A stretch of DNA of 64,000 nucleotides from Tretioscincus oriximinensis (GCA_022410635.1 JAJVDF010001193.1:115595-179594); one strand, 5' to 3'; positions 44,653 through 55,883 are shown, counted from the stretch's first letter. The notes: generated from the letters alone by a model not told the origin. A program made the numbers and translations.

Positions 44653-44978
44653 GAAGAAGAAGAAGAAGAAGAAGAAGAACTCGGTTCTTATACCCCACTT
44701 TTCTCACCTTTCAAAGGGACTCAAAGCAGCTTACAAGGATATATTTTTGCCCGAAGGCTCACATTCTATCTTCCCCACCAGGCTATGGTAGTTCCCATGT
44801 ATCTACTTGCAGTCAGTTGCAATTTCTTGCAATTCATGCTTTCGAATAGCTGGGTTGGCTAGAGCTACAGGCTAGTGGAAGGTGCTCACCCCTCCCCACG
44901 TCCCACACAGGGCTTCGAAACCCCATCTCCCAGGCGAGAGACGGATTCCTTAGCAACTGAGCTATCCGTGTATGAACC
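44653..44978 (-). mobile_element. tRNA-derived SINE, TTC-tail family, with GAA microsatellite
   Basis: An (GAA)n tract at 44653-44680 forms the tail. It is followed by TATACCCCACTTTTCTCACC, AGCTGGGTTGGCTAGAGCTA and head complement GGCTTCGAAACCCCATCTCC. Complete copy. Confidence 0.9.
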
Positions 44979-44989
44979 ACAATCCCTGT

Positions 44990-46335
44990 GCTTTTTTCAC
45001 CCAGGCTGCCTCCACACATGGTGTAGTGGGCTTTAGGCAATTGCCCGTCCTCCCATACTCTTCTGATGTTGTGCTCTGGGGCCGGGATGCTCTGTGCAAA
45101 GAGTGCATCGCCACCATGGCAACCACCAGGACGAACTGTTAGCTCCCATGTGGCTCCCAGCAGCCACTGCGCATGAGCTTATCTGAGGGCTGGGTGTCTG
45201 CATTTGCAGGGCTTCATGCAAATTATCTCCATGACTGCAGGAGGACTTTGCTACAGGAACAGACAATGTGCCCTGAGAAAACTTAGACGAATGGGCCTTT
45301 TCAGTGACGAATTGCTATCAAGGCCTGCATGTGTGTGGCAGAACAGCCTCCGTCCTGCACAGTGCAATCAGCCACGTGCATGGAGCCTTAGCTGCAATTT
45401 ACTACTGATATAGGATAATTTGAAGGTCAAATCAATATCCTGTACATGGCGGCTGAATTTTTCTGGCTTTTTAGATTTTAAAAGATGTGTAGATTTTTGT
45501 TTTCTTTGTAATGAGAGAATAATTGAATAATAGAACTAGCAATTCAAGGTGGCCATTTTAGTGCTATCGTTTTGTTCCGACACATATTTTTAATCCATCT
45601 TCAGCTTAAAGAAAACAGGATAAAAACCAGGAAAAATTTTTTTTCTTGCTTTAGTTAGTCCAATATTTCAGTACAGCATGCATTTGAACAGCACCTCAGA
45701 GTTTGCCATTACTGCAAAAGGATTTCATGGTATTAATCCAATATCATAACGTAAACCCATCTTCATATCGTTCACCTAGATTCATGAGGAAGCAAGTGTC
45801 CTTCAGGATATTATATCACTCCATACATTAGTGGATTCATTAGGACGGGCTAAAGAGGGCTGCCAATTGGTTATGATAATGATAATTATGGAATTGGCTG
45901 GAAGACAGCTAGCATTTCCATAAGCGTAATTGCCCGTGGATGAGATGAGACCAGAAAGTACCCTTAATCAAGGTTCTTGTAGATATCTGAACGAAAGTAT
46001 CAAGTTGCAGCTTATTTCCACATTTATGAAAACGGAATCAGTCCTGAGTTCGTCTGACACATCAAGCTTCATGCTCAAGTCTTAATCTTCCACACAGAAT
46101 GTTGTAGTTGTTAATTTATTTGCTGCCTCATAAGATAAGAACTTTCCTGGTGGCATCTCAGTCGTAGATTTTAGTTCAATTAAACTTTTTCAAAACAAAA
46201 GCAGACAACAATTCTCCATAGAGTCCTAAGCCTAGCAGGTAGAATTTCTTCTGAAATTAGTGGCAATATATAAAATGCTTCACTCCTGGAGTCCATATTA
46301 CCTTATAATAAGCACATATTTTCATAACANGGTTT
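44990..46335. other. Intron sequence with half a foldback repeat
   Basis: 45000-45200 is GC-rich without known content. 45573-45606 (GTTCCGACACATATTTTTAA TCC...) matches the arm of the 57.8-kb foldback element. Remaining DNA not recognised. Confidence 0.45.
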
Positions 46336-46339
46336 TGCA

Positions 46340-46810
46340 CTGCTCGGTATGGACCATGTGCCAGTTGTCAAAATTAATAAAATGACCAACTTCCGGTTTC
46401 TCATCTTCTGGCAGAATTTTTGTTTCGGTTTTGTTTCTGCCTACTTTTATACGCCATTTTTTTCCACGATGACAGGGGCTTATTTAAAAGCTTGCATGCC
46501 CAGCAAGTTCACAACAACAACAGCCCAAAAATATCTGCAGCGTGAAACAGATCTGATATTATGCTGCAATATTATGCTGGGAAATGTATTCCGTCTCTGA
46601 GCATCAGGCAGCCTATTCTGCCAATTGGCTCAGGGCCCTGCTCTGCAGACTACAGCTCCCAGCCTGCATCTGGCCCAGAGAGGGCCGATGCTTTTTTCGC
46701 CTATCNGCGCTCAGTCCTGCCTACGGAAACATATTTTCTGCTGTCAGGAAATTGGTTGGGGGACCAGCCTATATTTGAAACAAGCTATATATAGTTTTAA
46801 TAAAGACGTG
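46340..46810 (+). repeat. Dispersed repeat, family of 6426 and 26105
   Basis: Longest of three copies. It has CCAGTTGTCAAAATTAATAA, CTTCCGGTTTCTCATCTTCT, CCAATTGGCTCAGGGCCCTG, GACTACAGCTCCCAGCCTGC and a later TATATATAG with AATAAAG. The CCAAT/TATA/AATAAA order is LTR-like, but ends are undefined. Confidence 0.55.
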
Positions 46811-46992
46811 ACAAGTATAACCAAAAAACGAATTTTATCTTTAAGTTCGGATTTTGTCCAGAGCTGTTATTTAGCATCTAAAATACTTATTGCTTCTTTG
46901 GAATGTGGAAAATAACCACATAAATAAAAGTCCTACCAGTGAAAACTATGATTTGCTTTTATCACTCTTCTTACAAATTGTAATGTTCTCAG

Positions 46993-47064
46993 TTTCTTGG
47001 CAGCACCGAAGTGGAACAGCCCAAAGGCACGGAAGTTGTGAGAGACGCTGTCAGGAAACTTAAG
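46993..47064 (+). CDS. GULP1: GULP1 coding exon, residues 31-54 (PTB domain)
   Basis: The acceptor GTTCTCAG ends at 46992 and the donor AAG|GTAGGA starts at 47065. The 72-nt exon reads 24 codons beginning [20 protein letters not shown] and ending RKLK. The FLGS-x-EV segment is the typical first strand of a PTB domain (compare Shc, Dab and Numb), followed by the first helix ([13 protein letters not shown]). All residues agree with my memory of mammalian GULP1, so this is under strong constraint. It lies between a 22.8-kb intron, the largest in the window, and a 5.0-kb intron that holds a hAT element and a minisatellite. Confidence 0.96.
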
Positions 47065-47705
47065 GTAGGAAAGTTATTTCAAATGTGTCACATGCTACTC
47101 ATAGTGAAAAAGATGCTTGAACATACCTGGGGGTTTGCTGATCATAGCATTCCCTCCCCCCTATCTCAGGCCCCTCCCACATGGTGTGTTAAAAATCACA
47201 ATGGTTTTAAAATCTGGAATAACCCAATCATGAGACCATGCATGTGTACCCTTATCCTTTCCCAAACAGACCATTGGAACACCTTTAAATCCATGTGGAA
47301 CAGATGAGAGGACTAACCAGGAAGTAAATACTGAGCATGCTCAGTATGCGATTCTGCATTGTCTTGTGCGGTATCCTGGTAATCCTGTTATGGTTTGTAT
47401 ACATAGGAAGGCATAGACATTTCAGAAAATACAAGCAAAGGGGCAAAGGATCTTCTTTTTTGGATGCATTACAAAAACGTCCGGGTGCATTGTGAAAACT
47501 CTGTTAACATATGGAGTGGAGTCATTATGATAATACTAACAACACCGTAGGAATATCTGGTGAGTCATAACCACAGTTACAGAGGTGCTGCTGTGGCTGG
47601 TGATAGTTGCGACAACCGTGATATTGGTGCATGTGCAACAGAGGAAAGATCACTTGATCTCAAATATCAGATTTCAGAATATTTTTAGTCAAGGACATAT
47701 TATAC

Positions 47706-48263
47706 TAGTCTAACCAGATGCCCCCTTTTGGAGGGGAAAACCCAGTTTTGGGGTATCTACCCTGCCCTCCCATTTCCCCAGTTTTTGCTGAGGAAAAATA
47801 AATATTTTTTAAAAAAAGAAATATATATATATTTTAAAAAAATTCACTGCAGCACCACTAGGGGACTCTGGCATCTGGAACCAACTCCTGAAGGCACCCT
47901 CCCCTCAGTAAAAAAATAAAAATTCTCACACACTTCAAAACCTTCTCGCACACTTCAAAATACTTTTTTAAATTTTTTTTAAAAAATTGCTGCACCACCA
48001 CTAGGGGGTTCTAGCAACTGGGGCCACCTTCTGAAGGCACCTTCCCCTCTGTAAAAAAAATTAAAAATTCTGATGTACTCCAAAAATTCTCAGTTTAAAA
48101 ATTATCGCACAGTTAAAAAAATTCTCACATGCTTCACCGATTTCTCGGGCGGGAATTTTAGAAGGGAATGCAGGTTGATGGGTAATTTGCATATTTATGA
48201 ATATGCAAATTAGCATTAATATTAATTACCCCGGTTTGTGTCTCAGAAAATCTGGTCAGTCTA
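47706..48263. mobile_element. hAT-type MITE, long copy (558 bp) with perfect 8-bp target duplication
   Basis: Starts TAGTCTAACCAGATGCCCCC, ends CTGGTCAGTCTA, flanked on both sides by TATTATAC (47698-47705 and 48264-48271). The 8-bp duplication identifies the superfamily as hAT. Collinear with 42076-42630. Confidence 0.9.
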
Positions 48264-48271
48264 TATTATAC

Positions 48272-49050
48272 AGAGAGAGACATCTAACATTCACAGAATC
48301 ATTTTTAGAAGATCTGATGAGCCCCTTCTTTTCCTCTGTAACAATGGAAGTTGGTTCATCCAATCGCATTTGTGCTAAAGCCACACAAAATAAAATGTAG
48401 CATGGACAAACTGAAGCCTTAAATGCCACCATTGCGTCTCTGCCTTGTCTTTCTACTACTCACTAAACTTAACAGATATCTTCATTTTTACCATTATAAG
48501 CCCCCCNAAAAAGGATTATCATTCCTAATGACATCCTTAATTAATCATTGTTGAACTTTTTTTAATGGTGCATTTTCTTTAAAAAATCAACTGAAGCGTC
48601 TGGAAACTAGAAATGGCCTTGTGGGATAAGATTAATAAAAGCAAGTCTTGTAAAATTAATCTGTTCCTTTGAAATGTGCTTGAAGGGTGAGCTGTGAAAT
48701 GCCTGATTTTCTTGAACACATGCTCCGCATGAGAATTCTGAATGGCAAAAATAAAGATTTATTCATATCCATTCATTCTTAGATTTTTTTTATAGAAAAA
48801 ATAGACACATCAGTTAAAATTCATGAGATCATAGGATTATTAAAACTTCAAAAGTGGATGAATTAATTGGAGGACAGAACGTGTTCTAAATGTTTATGCT
48901 TATATTAGTGAAGGAAGATTAATTATAAATTTCAGATAAACTAAAACCTTTGGTATTTGAGTTGTGATTCATCAAAAGTCTTGATGTTTCATATAACTAT
49001 GTGCATGTCATGTTCATAAATTACTCTCTGCTTCCATGTGCTATGTAATA
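48272..49050. other. GULP1 intron sequence, nothing recognised
   Basis: AT-rich; no repeat ends or coding pattern. Confidence 0.4.
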
Positions 49051-49051
49051 A

Positions 49052-49760
49052 GAACATAAGGGGAGTTGCATCTGGGCACTCCAAAGCAGAAGAAGGCAAA
49101 ATCTTCAAAAAAAAAAAAAAAAGGCATGGTGGAGAGGAGGGAGTGTCCTCTAGCTACAACTAACCTAGCTGTTCAAAAGCAAATATTTGCAAGTAGATGA
49201 TTAGGTACCATCACAATGTGGTGGGGAAGATAGAATGTAAACCTTTGGTTGAAGTAGCTTGTAAGCTGCTTTGACTCCCTTCGGGTGTGAAAAGCAGGGT
49301 ATAAAAACCCAGTTCTTCTTCTTAAAATGGTTTTTCAGGAATGTTGTTCCACCACGGAGGCAGTATCAAGGCTACTGATACACTTGGCTTCCATGAATTT
49401 GACTATTCCTAGGCTACCCAGACTGTTAGCTACCATCCCCTCTTCTGGAAGTAAATTTCATAGACCAGTGAGCCTCTGGGAAAAATAACAACAAACTTTC
49501 CCTTATCCGTCCCTATTTATTCTGCCTATCAGTTTCAAGGAATGCCCTGTTTTTTCTCTATTCACATTATCCGTTGCTTGCATGATTTTATACCCTTCAA
49601 ATCTGCTCATCCCTTTAACGTTGGCTTCCGAGGCTGAAGAGACCTCGAGCCCTTGTTCCAAACCCTTGCCCATTCCTGTTGTCCTTTTCTACCGTATGCA
49701 GTTCCATGCTATCTTTTCTAAGATGTGGTAACCAAAATTATACAAAGGTTGTGTTCCTTT
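49052..49760 (-). mobile_element. CR1-like LINE 3' part, split by a nested SINE
   Basis: 49052-49110 (AAGAACATAAGGGGAGTTGC) and 49325-49760 (TTTTTCAGGAATGTTGTTCC...CTATCTTTTCTAAGATGTGG) are reversed LINE 3' sequence collinear with 54747-55260. A SINE and an A-run (49109-49124) lie between. Confidence 0.75.
49118..49324 (+). mobile_element. tRNA-derived SINE, 5' shortened, nested
   Basis: Lacks most of the head. The body has CTAGCTACAACTAACCTAGC, AGCTGCTTTGACTCCCTTCG, GAAAAGCAGGGTATAAAAAC and a TTCTTCTT end. Confidence 0.75.
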
Positions 49761-49865
49761 CCATTTTTGAGACTTTTTAAAGATCATCTTAATTGCAATA
49801 TGCTCCAGCCTACATCCAGCTGAAACTGCTTGTTGATAACACAGTTGCACAATCAACAGTTTTCG

Positions 49866-50022
49866 GATGCTGTTCTGACATGTATTTTTAATCCATCTTC
49901 AGTCCTGAAGAATCGGACGGGTGTGTATATTGGGGGAGAGAGAGAGAAAGAGATTGCTCTTGCTTTAGTCCTCTTCTACAGGACAGAAGATGGGTTCAAA
50001 GTACATGTTGGGACAGGACCTC
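49866..50022. repeat. Foldback MITE, copy 2
   Basis: GTTCTGACATGTATTTTTAA and TCCATCTTCAGTCCTGAAG at left pair with ACAGAAGATGGGTTCAAAGT and ACATGTTGGGACAG at right. The interior has a GA-rich tract (49935-49953). Confidence 0.65.
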
Positions 50023-50309
50023 ATTTGGTGCCTTCCCCCTAAATATAGTGGCCCACAGAGTCAGTTATGTATTGTTTGCACCATATAATTATATGTTCAC
50101 CAGCAGGTGGTGCTGATGTTCCACATCACAACAATGTTAAATGTTCTTGGCAGAATTAATTCTCTTTTGTTGTACTAAGATCGCAATGGATCAGTAACTA
50201 TTTAGGTTATTGGGAAAACACTTTTGTTCCATTATCAGTTTCTTTATGTAGCGTTCTGCAGCTGGAAGAATGTTTTTTTTTAAAAAAAAAAAACTTAATT
50301 ATATCTATT

Positions 50310-50712
50310 TTATAGCATTGTTAAGCATAGTAGAAGAAGACTTTTAGAACATAACAAGTCTTGTTGAGCATAGTCATAGTTACCAGAACATCATGAGTTT
50401 TGCTGATCATAATTAGATATTGTAGGTACTAGAGCAAGAGTTTTGCTGATCATTGTCATTGCTACTACAAGACTGTAGATACCAGAACATTAGAACATAA
50501 CGGTTCTGTTGAGCACAGTTATAGATACTAGAAAATTGTAGATACCAGAAAATTAGAATGTAACAGGAAGGAGTTCTGTTGTACATAGTCATAGCTACTA
50601 AGGACCGCAGATACTTGAACATTAGAACAGGAGTTTTTCTGATCATAGTCATAGCTACTAGAAGACTGTAGATATCAGAACATTGGAACATAACAGGAGT
50701 TCTGGTCTGCCA
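50310..50712. repeat. Degenerate minisatellite, about 7 units
   Basis: The repeated block GTT(C/T)TG(T/C)TGA(G/T)CATAGTC, then ATAGCTACTAGAAGACTGTA and GATACCAGAACATTAGAACA, recurs in long (62-67 bp) and short (38-43 bp) units. It gives a repetitive minus-strand frame that is a by-product. Confidence 0.85.
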
Positions 50713-51689
50713 GATCACAGCTATTCTAATAGACGCCATTTGGATTTTCATCCTTCCTCCATAGTAATTTCCAAGATTCAGTGGCTTATCAACTATTATC
50801 CTAAAACACTGAGAGGATGTCAGCCCCGTCATCAGATATCCACCTATCCTACAAAAGGAAACTCTTAATACAACACTAGTATTGATCTTTCCACTATAGT
50901 GATTGGATATTGACATTGTGGGTTTTTAGTGAAGGTAGTTTCCCTCCTCTTTCCACTTTTCCATTTTTCTCTTTCAGCATCAATAATTAGGATAATAAGA
51001 ACAATTCTATAGCAGTCTTGGGGCCTTTCTGCAGTGAGTAATTTGTTACTTCTGGTAGCGACAATTTAAAAGTATTGATCCTTCCTCACACGTTAATTAG
51101 AAAAAAAAATATATAGATTGAAACAGCACTTTCCACAAGTGTAGTATATAAATTCAAATGGAACATTACGGATGCTATTTTTAGTGNATTCAGTTATATC
51201 GGTTGCTTAAGAATGTTTTCCTCTTCAAGTTGTCCAAAATTTCAGGGCAAGGAGTGCTCGACAGGAGGTAAAAGTGCANGTTTAAGACAATAATTAAATA
51301 ATACGTAATCCAAACTCTTGCCAAGGAATGGATTTATTCCATATTTCTGACTGAAGTTTCTATCATGAATTGTCTGCCTATCAGTATTTTTCTGGACTGA
51401 CTGAATTCACCAGTCTTGAGGAATATCAGATGGGACAGAGAGCCACAAAATCAAGGCCAATTTAACATGCATAGCAGCTGGCATCATATATTTTTTTAAA
51501 GACCAGCCTTAATTCTGTGTGTTCTTGTCAAATGGAATACAAGGAAAAAGAGGTTCTGTGCTCTGTAATCTCTGGAAAATTTCAGAAACAGATGCCATCC
51601 AACTGGAAAAGTCTGCACTGAATTTATGAAGTTTGGTACATTTAATAAAACACAAGTCAAAGGGTCCAGCATTCTGAGGTGAAACAATC

Positions 51690-51915
51690 AACGGCAGGGC
51701 TCGGAACATTGGCAGCCCCCAGAGACCAGTGACAGGACTTGGAACTTTGGTTCCAAAGAGGAAGAAAAGCAATGAAGGGAAGGGAGGAAAGAGAGAAGGA
51801 AGGAAGATAAAGAAGAAAGAGGAAAGGCAGGAATAAGTAAGGAAAGAAGGAAAAGAAAAGAAAAAAAATAATGAAAGGAAGAAAGGAAGAGCAGCAAGTG
51901 AAAAAAGGATTGGAG
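51690..51915. repeat. Minisatellite fragment plus purine (GAA/GGAA) tract
   Basis: 51690-51750 carries the same unit as 29635-29762 (GGCAGCCCCCAGAGACCA, GGACTTGGAACTTTGG). It is followed by about 150 bp of nearly pure A/G on the + strand (51765-51915). Confidence 0.75.
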
Positions 51916-52046
51916 GGGCAAAGTTAGGAGTAGTGGCGGCATGGATATGTGCAAGGTAGGGGAGGGGCTAAAGCCCTTTTGCATTACCATGATGCAACAG
52001 GCTAGCTCCACTAGCTCTTACGTAATTGTTTATTCCTGATTTCTAG

Positions 52047-52145
52047 TTTGCAAGACATATCAAGAAATCAGAAGGTCAGAAAACACCAAAGGTCGAATTA
52101 CAAATCTCAATATACGGAGTGAAAATTCTGGATTCAAAGACAAAG
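52047..52145 (+). CDS. GULP1: GULP1 coding exon, residues 55-87 (PTB domain)
   Basis: The acceptor CTGATTTCTAG ends at 52046 and the donor AAG|GTGAGA starts at 52146. The 33 codons begin [20 protein letters not shown] and end KILDSKTK. These form the PTB beta strands with the [12 protein letters not shown] core. Differences from the remembered mammalian protein are Ile to Thr in QK(I/T)PK and Glu-Pro to Asp-Ser in KIL(EP/DS)KTK, both in loops. Phase is 0 at both ends. A poly-C tract (52158-52168) lies just inside the downstream intron and a purine-rich tract (51749-51915) lies shortly upstream. Confidence 0.95.
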
Positions 52146-52863
52146 GTGAGAACTACTCCCCCCCCCCTCACTTTCTGCCACTTCCAAAGCATTAACCACT
52201 CTGATAAAATGGGAGAGAAAAGGGAGATAGTTGGTAAGAGGTTCTTTTGCGGTCTCTGTGTTGTTTTGTCCTCTGTACAGGAAAGGAAGGCTTAGCAAAC
52301 AATTAAATACACTTAATCATAAACATGGCTTGAATTGAGCCAAAANCAAGTTGCTTATTTCAAATGTTCTTTATAATCTTGCTGCCTCAGAAATGAATGG
52401 AAAAATTCCTCCAACAGAGATTCCATCTGAAGGAAGGGCAAAATTATTGTCATGCTGCCAACTACATTGCATCAGACCTCCAAAAGATATTTTAAGGGGA
52501 TGGAGAACCTGGTGAGATTTTCCACCCACCTTTCTCCAGTGTGTGTTCTTCATCTGGCCTGATAATGTCCCAGATGATCGTGGAAAATCAAATGCTGGAG
52601 GTGTACATCTGCCTTTGTATCCCTGTTTCCTTACTGCTTCCTGTTATCTTAACCTGTTGGAAGGAGTTTAGGGAAAGAGCCAATGAATTAAATAAACAGA
52701 GAGAGAAGCAGAAAGCTTCCATTTCCCCCCATCTTAAAATGCAGTATCAAATATAAAGTAAGGCTGCATTCACATGGGTTTTTTTTTAAAAAAAAATGTT
52801 TATTACACCATTATGATATGTGTGAAGCTGGAACTGAAACCCTCAATAAAGCACGCCAAAGTA

Positions 52864-53072
52864 CAGGGTGCTTCAAAAAAATGTATACACACTTTGAACT
52901 TCCATACGATGTACAGAATCAGTGTTGACTCGTACTCATTTGTTATTTACATTTTATTTACATTGGACTTTAAGCTTTCTAATTTCCTGAAATTTAACTT
53001 TGTAGAACAGTAGAACAGTAAATAAATTTTCTATGGAAGTTCACAGTGTGTATACATTTTTGAAGCACCCTG
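52864..53072. mobile_element. Mariner-type MITE
   Basis: CAGGGTGCTTCAAAAAAATG at the left and the complement CAGGGTGCTTCAAAAATGTA at the right begin inverted repeats about 42 bp long (52864-52906 and 53031-53072). TA flanks both ends. 209 bp, non-coding. Confidence 0.88.
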
Positions 53073-53298
53073 TATTAACGTGAATGTGATATTAGCAACT
53101 TAATCTTGACCAGAGCAGTTACTGTGGCCAAGCTTCTTCTTTACATAGAGCTTCTAACTAGGTCTCTCAACCAATGTGGCCTTTTTCCTCTGCATAATTA
53201 GGCGGAACAATTAGACCTAACCAATCCTCTTTACTTCCCCCAGTGGAGACATCAACATATTAACATATTTACAGAGAACACAAGATAATGGAATTATA

Positions 53299-53376
53299 TA
53301 TACTGCTCAAAACAATTAAGGGAACACTTTAACATAACATGTTACGTAAAAGTGTTTCCATGTTTTGAGCAATATA
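53299..53376. mobile_element. Minimal Tc1-related MITE (paired ends only)
   Basis: ACTGCTCAAAACAATTAAGG at left and the complement of TGTTTTGAGCAATATA at right resemble the ends of the Tc1 at 39925, joined with almost no interior, giving a hairpin of under 80 bp. Confidence 0.7.
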
Positions 53377-53866
53377 CATAACTATATATAACCTTGTCAG
53401 AGATGGCAATTCGATTACCTCTGACAATTCGATTACCCCATGTTCAGCAGGACTCTGGCCATCGTAGCATAAGGAATACATGCCATCGTGCAATATCACG
53501 CTGTATAATAATAGTGAGGGAAAGCGGTTATAACAGCATCTTTTCACCCAAATAAGTATGATCATTTACATGTGTGGATGCAGATGCCAGCAGTCATGCA
53601 TGCTTGGACATTAAAAATAGTGTCTGTGCGTGCATGGATGATGCCAGTCTCATATATCCAAGAATATTCAGATGGTGTCCAAAAGGACATAAATGAAAGA
53701 GAGGGTTTGGTGAAGGCCTGAGGGCTGTGGCATGTGTACACCAGAAGTACCCTAGACATTTTGGGCCACTAATAACCTTCAGAAAAAATCTTTCTGCAGA
53801 GAGGAAGAAATTACTTTGTGGGGACATGTCATCCCCAGTATTAGGCATCACTGAGAGCCACTCTGG

Positions 53867-54088
53867 TCCTGTGATTAGGGCACTCTTTATCTGTTCATCT
53901 CCCGAGTCAGTTCTGCACTTCTCCATGACCTTGGGCCAGTGACAATTCTTCGGAGCTCTCTCAACCCCACTTACCTCAACAAGGTGTGTGTTATGAAGAA
54001 AAGAGCATAAGGTCATGTCATGAGTTCTTCTGGGTTGAGGAAAGTGGNATGTAAAAACCAACTCCTTTTCTCTTCTTCCTCCTCCTGA
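53867..54088 (+). mobile_element. Sauria-type SINE
   Basis: Head AGAGCCACTCTGGTCCTGTG, GACCTTGGGCCAGTGACAAT body, TGGGTTGAGGAAAGTGG and a TAAAAACCAACTCCTTTTCT end with a TTCTTCCTCC tail, the usual lizard SINE layout. Confidence 0.82.
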
Positions 54089-54746
54089 TGTGCTAAAAGT
54101 GAGCATCTTTCAAGGCTATTTCCATCATGGCAAAAGATATACCTACCCTGCCTCTTTCAAATAGTAAAGGCATTAAAGACATGTTCACCCTACATTTGGG
54201 ACAAGAACAAGTGGTGGTTGTTTTCCACATAAGCTGCTGCGATTTCTCACTGTAGGATACAATCTTTAATATCTTGACATCAATCTTTAACATCTTGACA
54301 TCAACCAAAAATTACAAAATGCTGCCTGCCTATTTGGGTGGAAAGTAGAACAAGAATATTCTTTCATTGATCCTTCTTTCAGGCTATGTCTTGAAATATA
54401 ACACTTCCATGTCTGTGCTAGTGTAGATTATGGCAAGCCTCTTTCCCTCTCTTCATCAGAATCACCAGTTTTTTATAATTAACTGTAGAAATTCAAGCAA
54501 ATCAAAGATGCAAAAAAGCTCAACTTCATTCACTGACCAAGAGTGGTGGTTTCCACTCTGCTGTTCGTAAAGTGTGAATTACTTTGGTGAGAAATCATTT
54601 CCTGTTGTCCTCAAAAGAAGAAACATAAAATTTCATCATAATTACTTTGTAGACACTTATTAGTTCAAACACTTGAAATTGATTTTCTAAAATAGTTTGC
54701 AATCNTTCATTTGGAAGGTTTTTAAAAGAGCTTGTTATTTTGAGTA

Positions 54747-55265
54747 TATAAGAACATAAGAGGAGCCCTGCTGAATGGGAGAAGAACCCATCTAGCCTAG
54801 CATTCTGTCTGACACATTGCCCCACCAATTGCACCTGGGCAGTCTGGAACAGAAGAAGGCAAAAAACCCACCTTGACTCCCTGCAAATGGTACTTCAGGA
54901 ATCCTGCCTGTTGCTCCATCCCGGAGGCAGAATCAATGGAATCATCCTAGCAGCTTCAATGAACCTTTCTAATCCTCTCTTAAANCTGCCCAGGATGTTA
55001 GCTCTCACCACCTCTTCTGGAAGCAAGTTCCACAGACCAGTAACACTCAGTGTGAAAAAATACTTGCCATTTTCTGTCCTCCCTCTTCTGCACATCAGTT
55101 TCAAGGAAGCCCCTTGGTCCTTGTGCTGTGTGATAGAGAAAATATTTTTTTCTCTATTCACCTTATCCATCCTGTACATGATTTTATACTCTTCATCCAG
55201 ATCACNTTGTAAACACCAGATGAAGAGGCCCACATGTTGCAGCCTGATTTCATAAAGTTTCAGAT
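54747..55265 (-). mobile_element. CR1-like LINE 3' end with ORF2 C-terminus
   Basis: It starts ATAAGAACATAAGAGGAGCC. The minus-strand frame (54895-55323) reads DKVNREKNIFSITQHKDQG, RTENGKYFFTLSVTGLWNLL and PEEVVRANILGXFKRGLERF, the end of a CR1-like ORF2. Best preserved of five copies. Confidence 0.82.
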
Positions 55266-55745
55266 ACGACATGATGTTAAGAAGAATTTGATAATGTTTA
55301 TTTGTTTCGTGTTTCTGTATCACATCTTCTGTCTTAAGAAAGTGACGTTTCCACCTTACAATTGCTATGCTGATTATATAGGCATCTAAAAGAACATCAT
55401 GTACAGCAGGAATGTTGCTTCAATGGCTTCAGAGTGTGAGTCAGGAAGATCCCTGCGCATGATTTTGGAGTTTTCCCAGCATCTGTAATGGAACATCTTG
55501 TGTAGCTGAAAATTAGTCCCAGATGCATGATATAAGACTGCAGCCGCATCTCAGACAGAATCAGTGAGAAATATAAGAGAAACACTTGAATATTAGAAAA
55601 CAGTATTACAGGTTGTCATGGTAAAGGACATTTCTAGTTACTGTGTTGAGATTGTTTGTTGCATTGTTTGGATAGAGAAGCCTCCTTTGTTCCTTGGTTA
55701 CAAAGCCTAACTCGTAAACAATAATTGAACAATTGTTGTTTTCAG

Positions 55746-55883
55746 GAAGTCTTACACAACTGCCAGCTTCATAGGATATCATTTTGTGCTGATGATAAAA
55801 CAGACAAAAGAATATTCACCTTCATATGCAAAGACTCTGAGTCGAATAAACACTTGTGCTATGTCTTTGACAGTGAAAAGTGT
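55746..55883 (+). CDS. GULP1: GULP1 coding exon, residues 88-133 (PTB domain)
   Basis: The acceptor TGTTGTTTTCAG ends at 55745 and the donor TGT|GTAAGT starts at 55884. The 46 codons begin [20 protein letters not shown] and end CYVFDSEKC. This is the longest exon seen and holds the central PTB strands that form the peptide groove: the HRISFCADD and [12 protein letters not shown] segments are characteristic of the GULP/CED-6 family. The only change from the remembered mammalian sequence is Gln to Leu near the start (EV(Q/L)HN). Exon length 138 nt, phase 0 at both ends. Confidence 0.97.

Noticed and set aside
47011..47307. 98-codon ORF starting [10 protein letters not shown]
   Set aside because: Exon 46993-47064 read into the intron; codons after 47064 are not conserved.
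50310..50712. CRISPR-like array
   Set aside because: Repeat units adjoin without unique spacers of constant length, and the host is a vertebrate.
50413..50916. 167-codon minus-strand ORF with internal repeats
   Set aside because: Repeats mirror the minisatellite units. No homology recognised and no supporting context.
52549..52756. ORF with a hydrophobic segment and a charged coiled-coil-like tail
   Set aside because: 71 codons in an intron, no homology recognised, not bounded by good splice sites in phase with GULP1.
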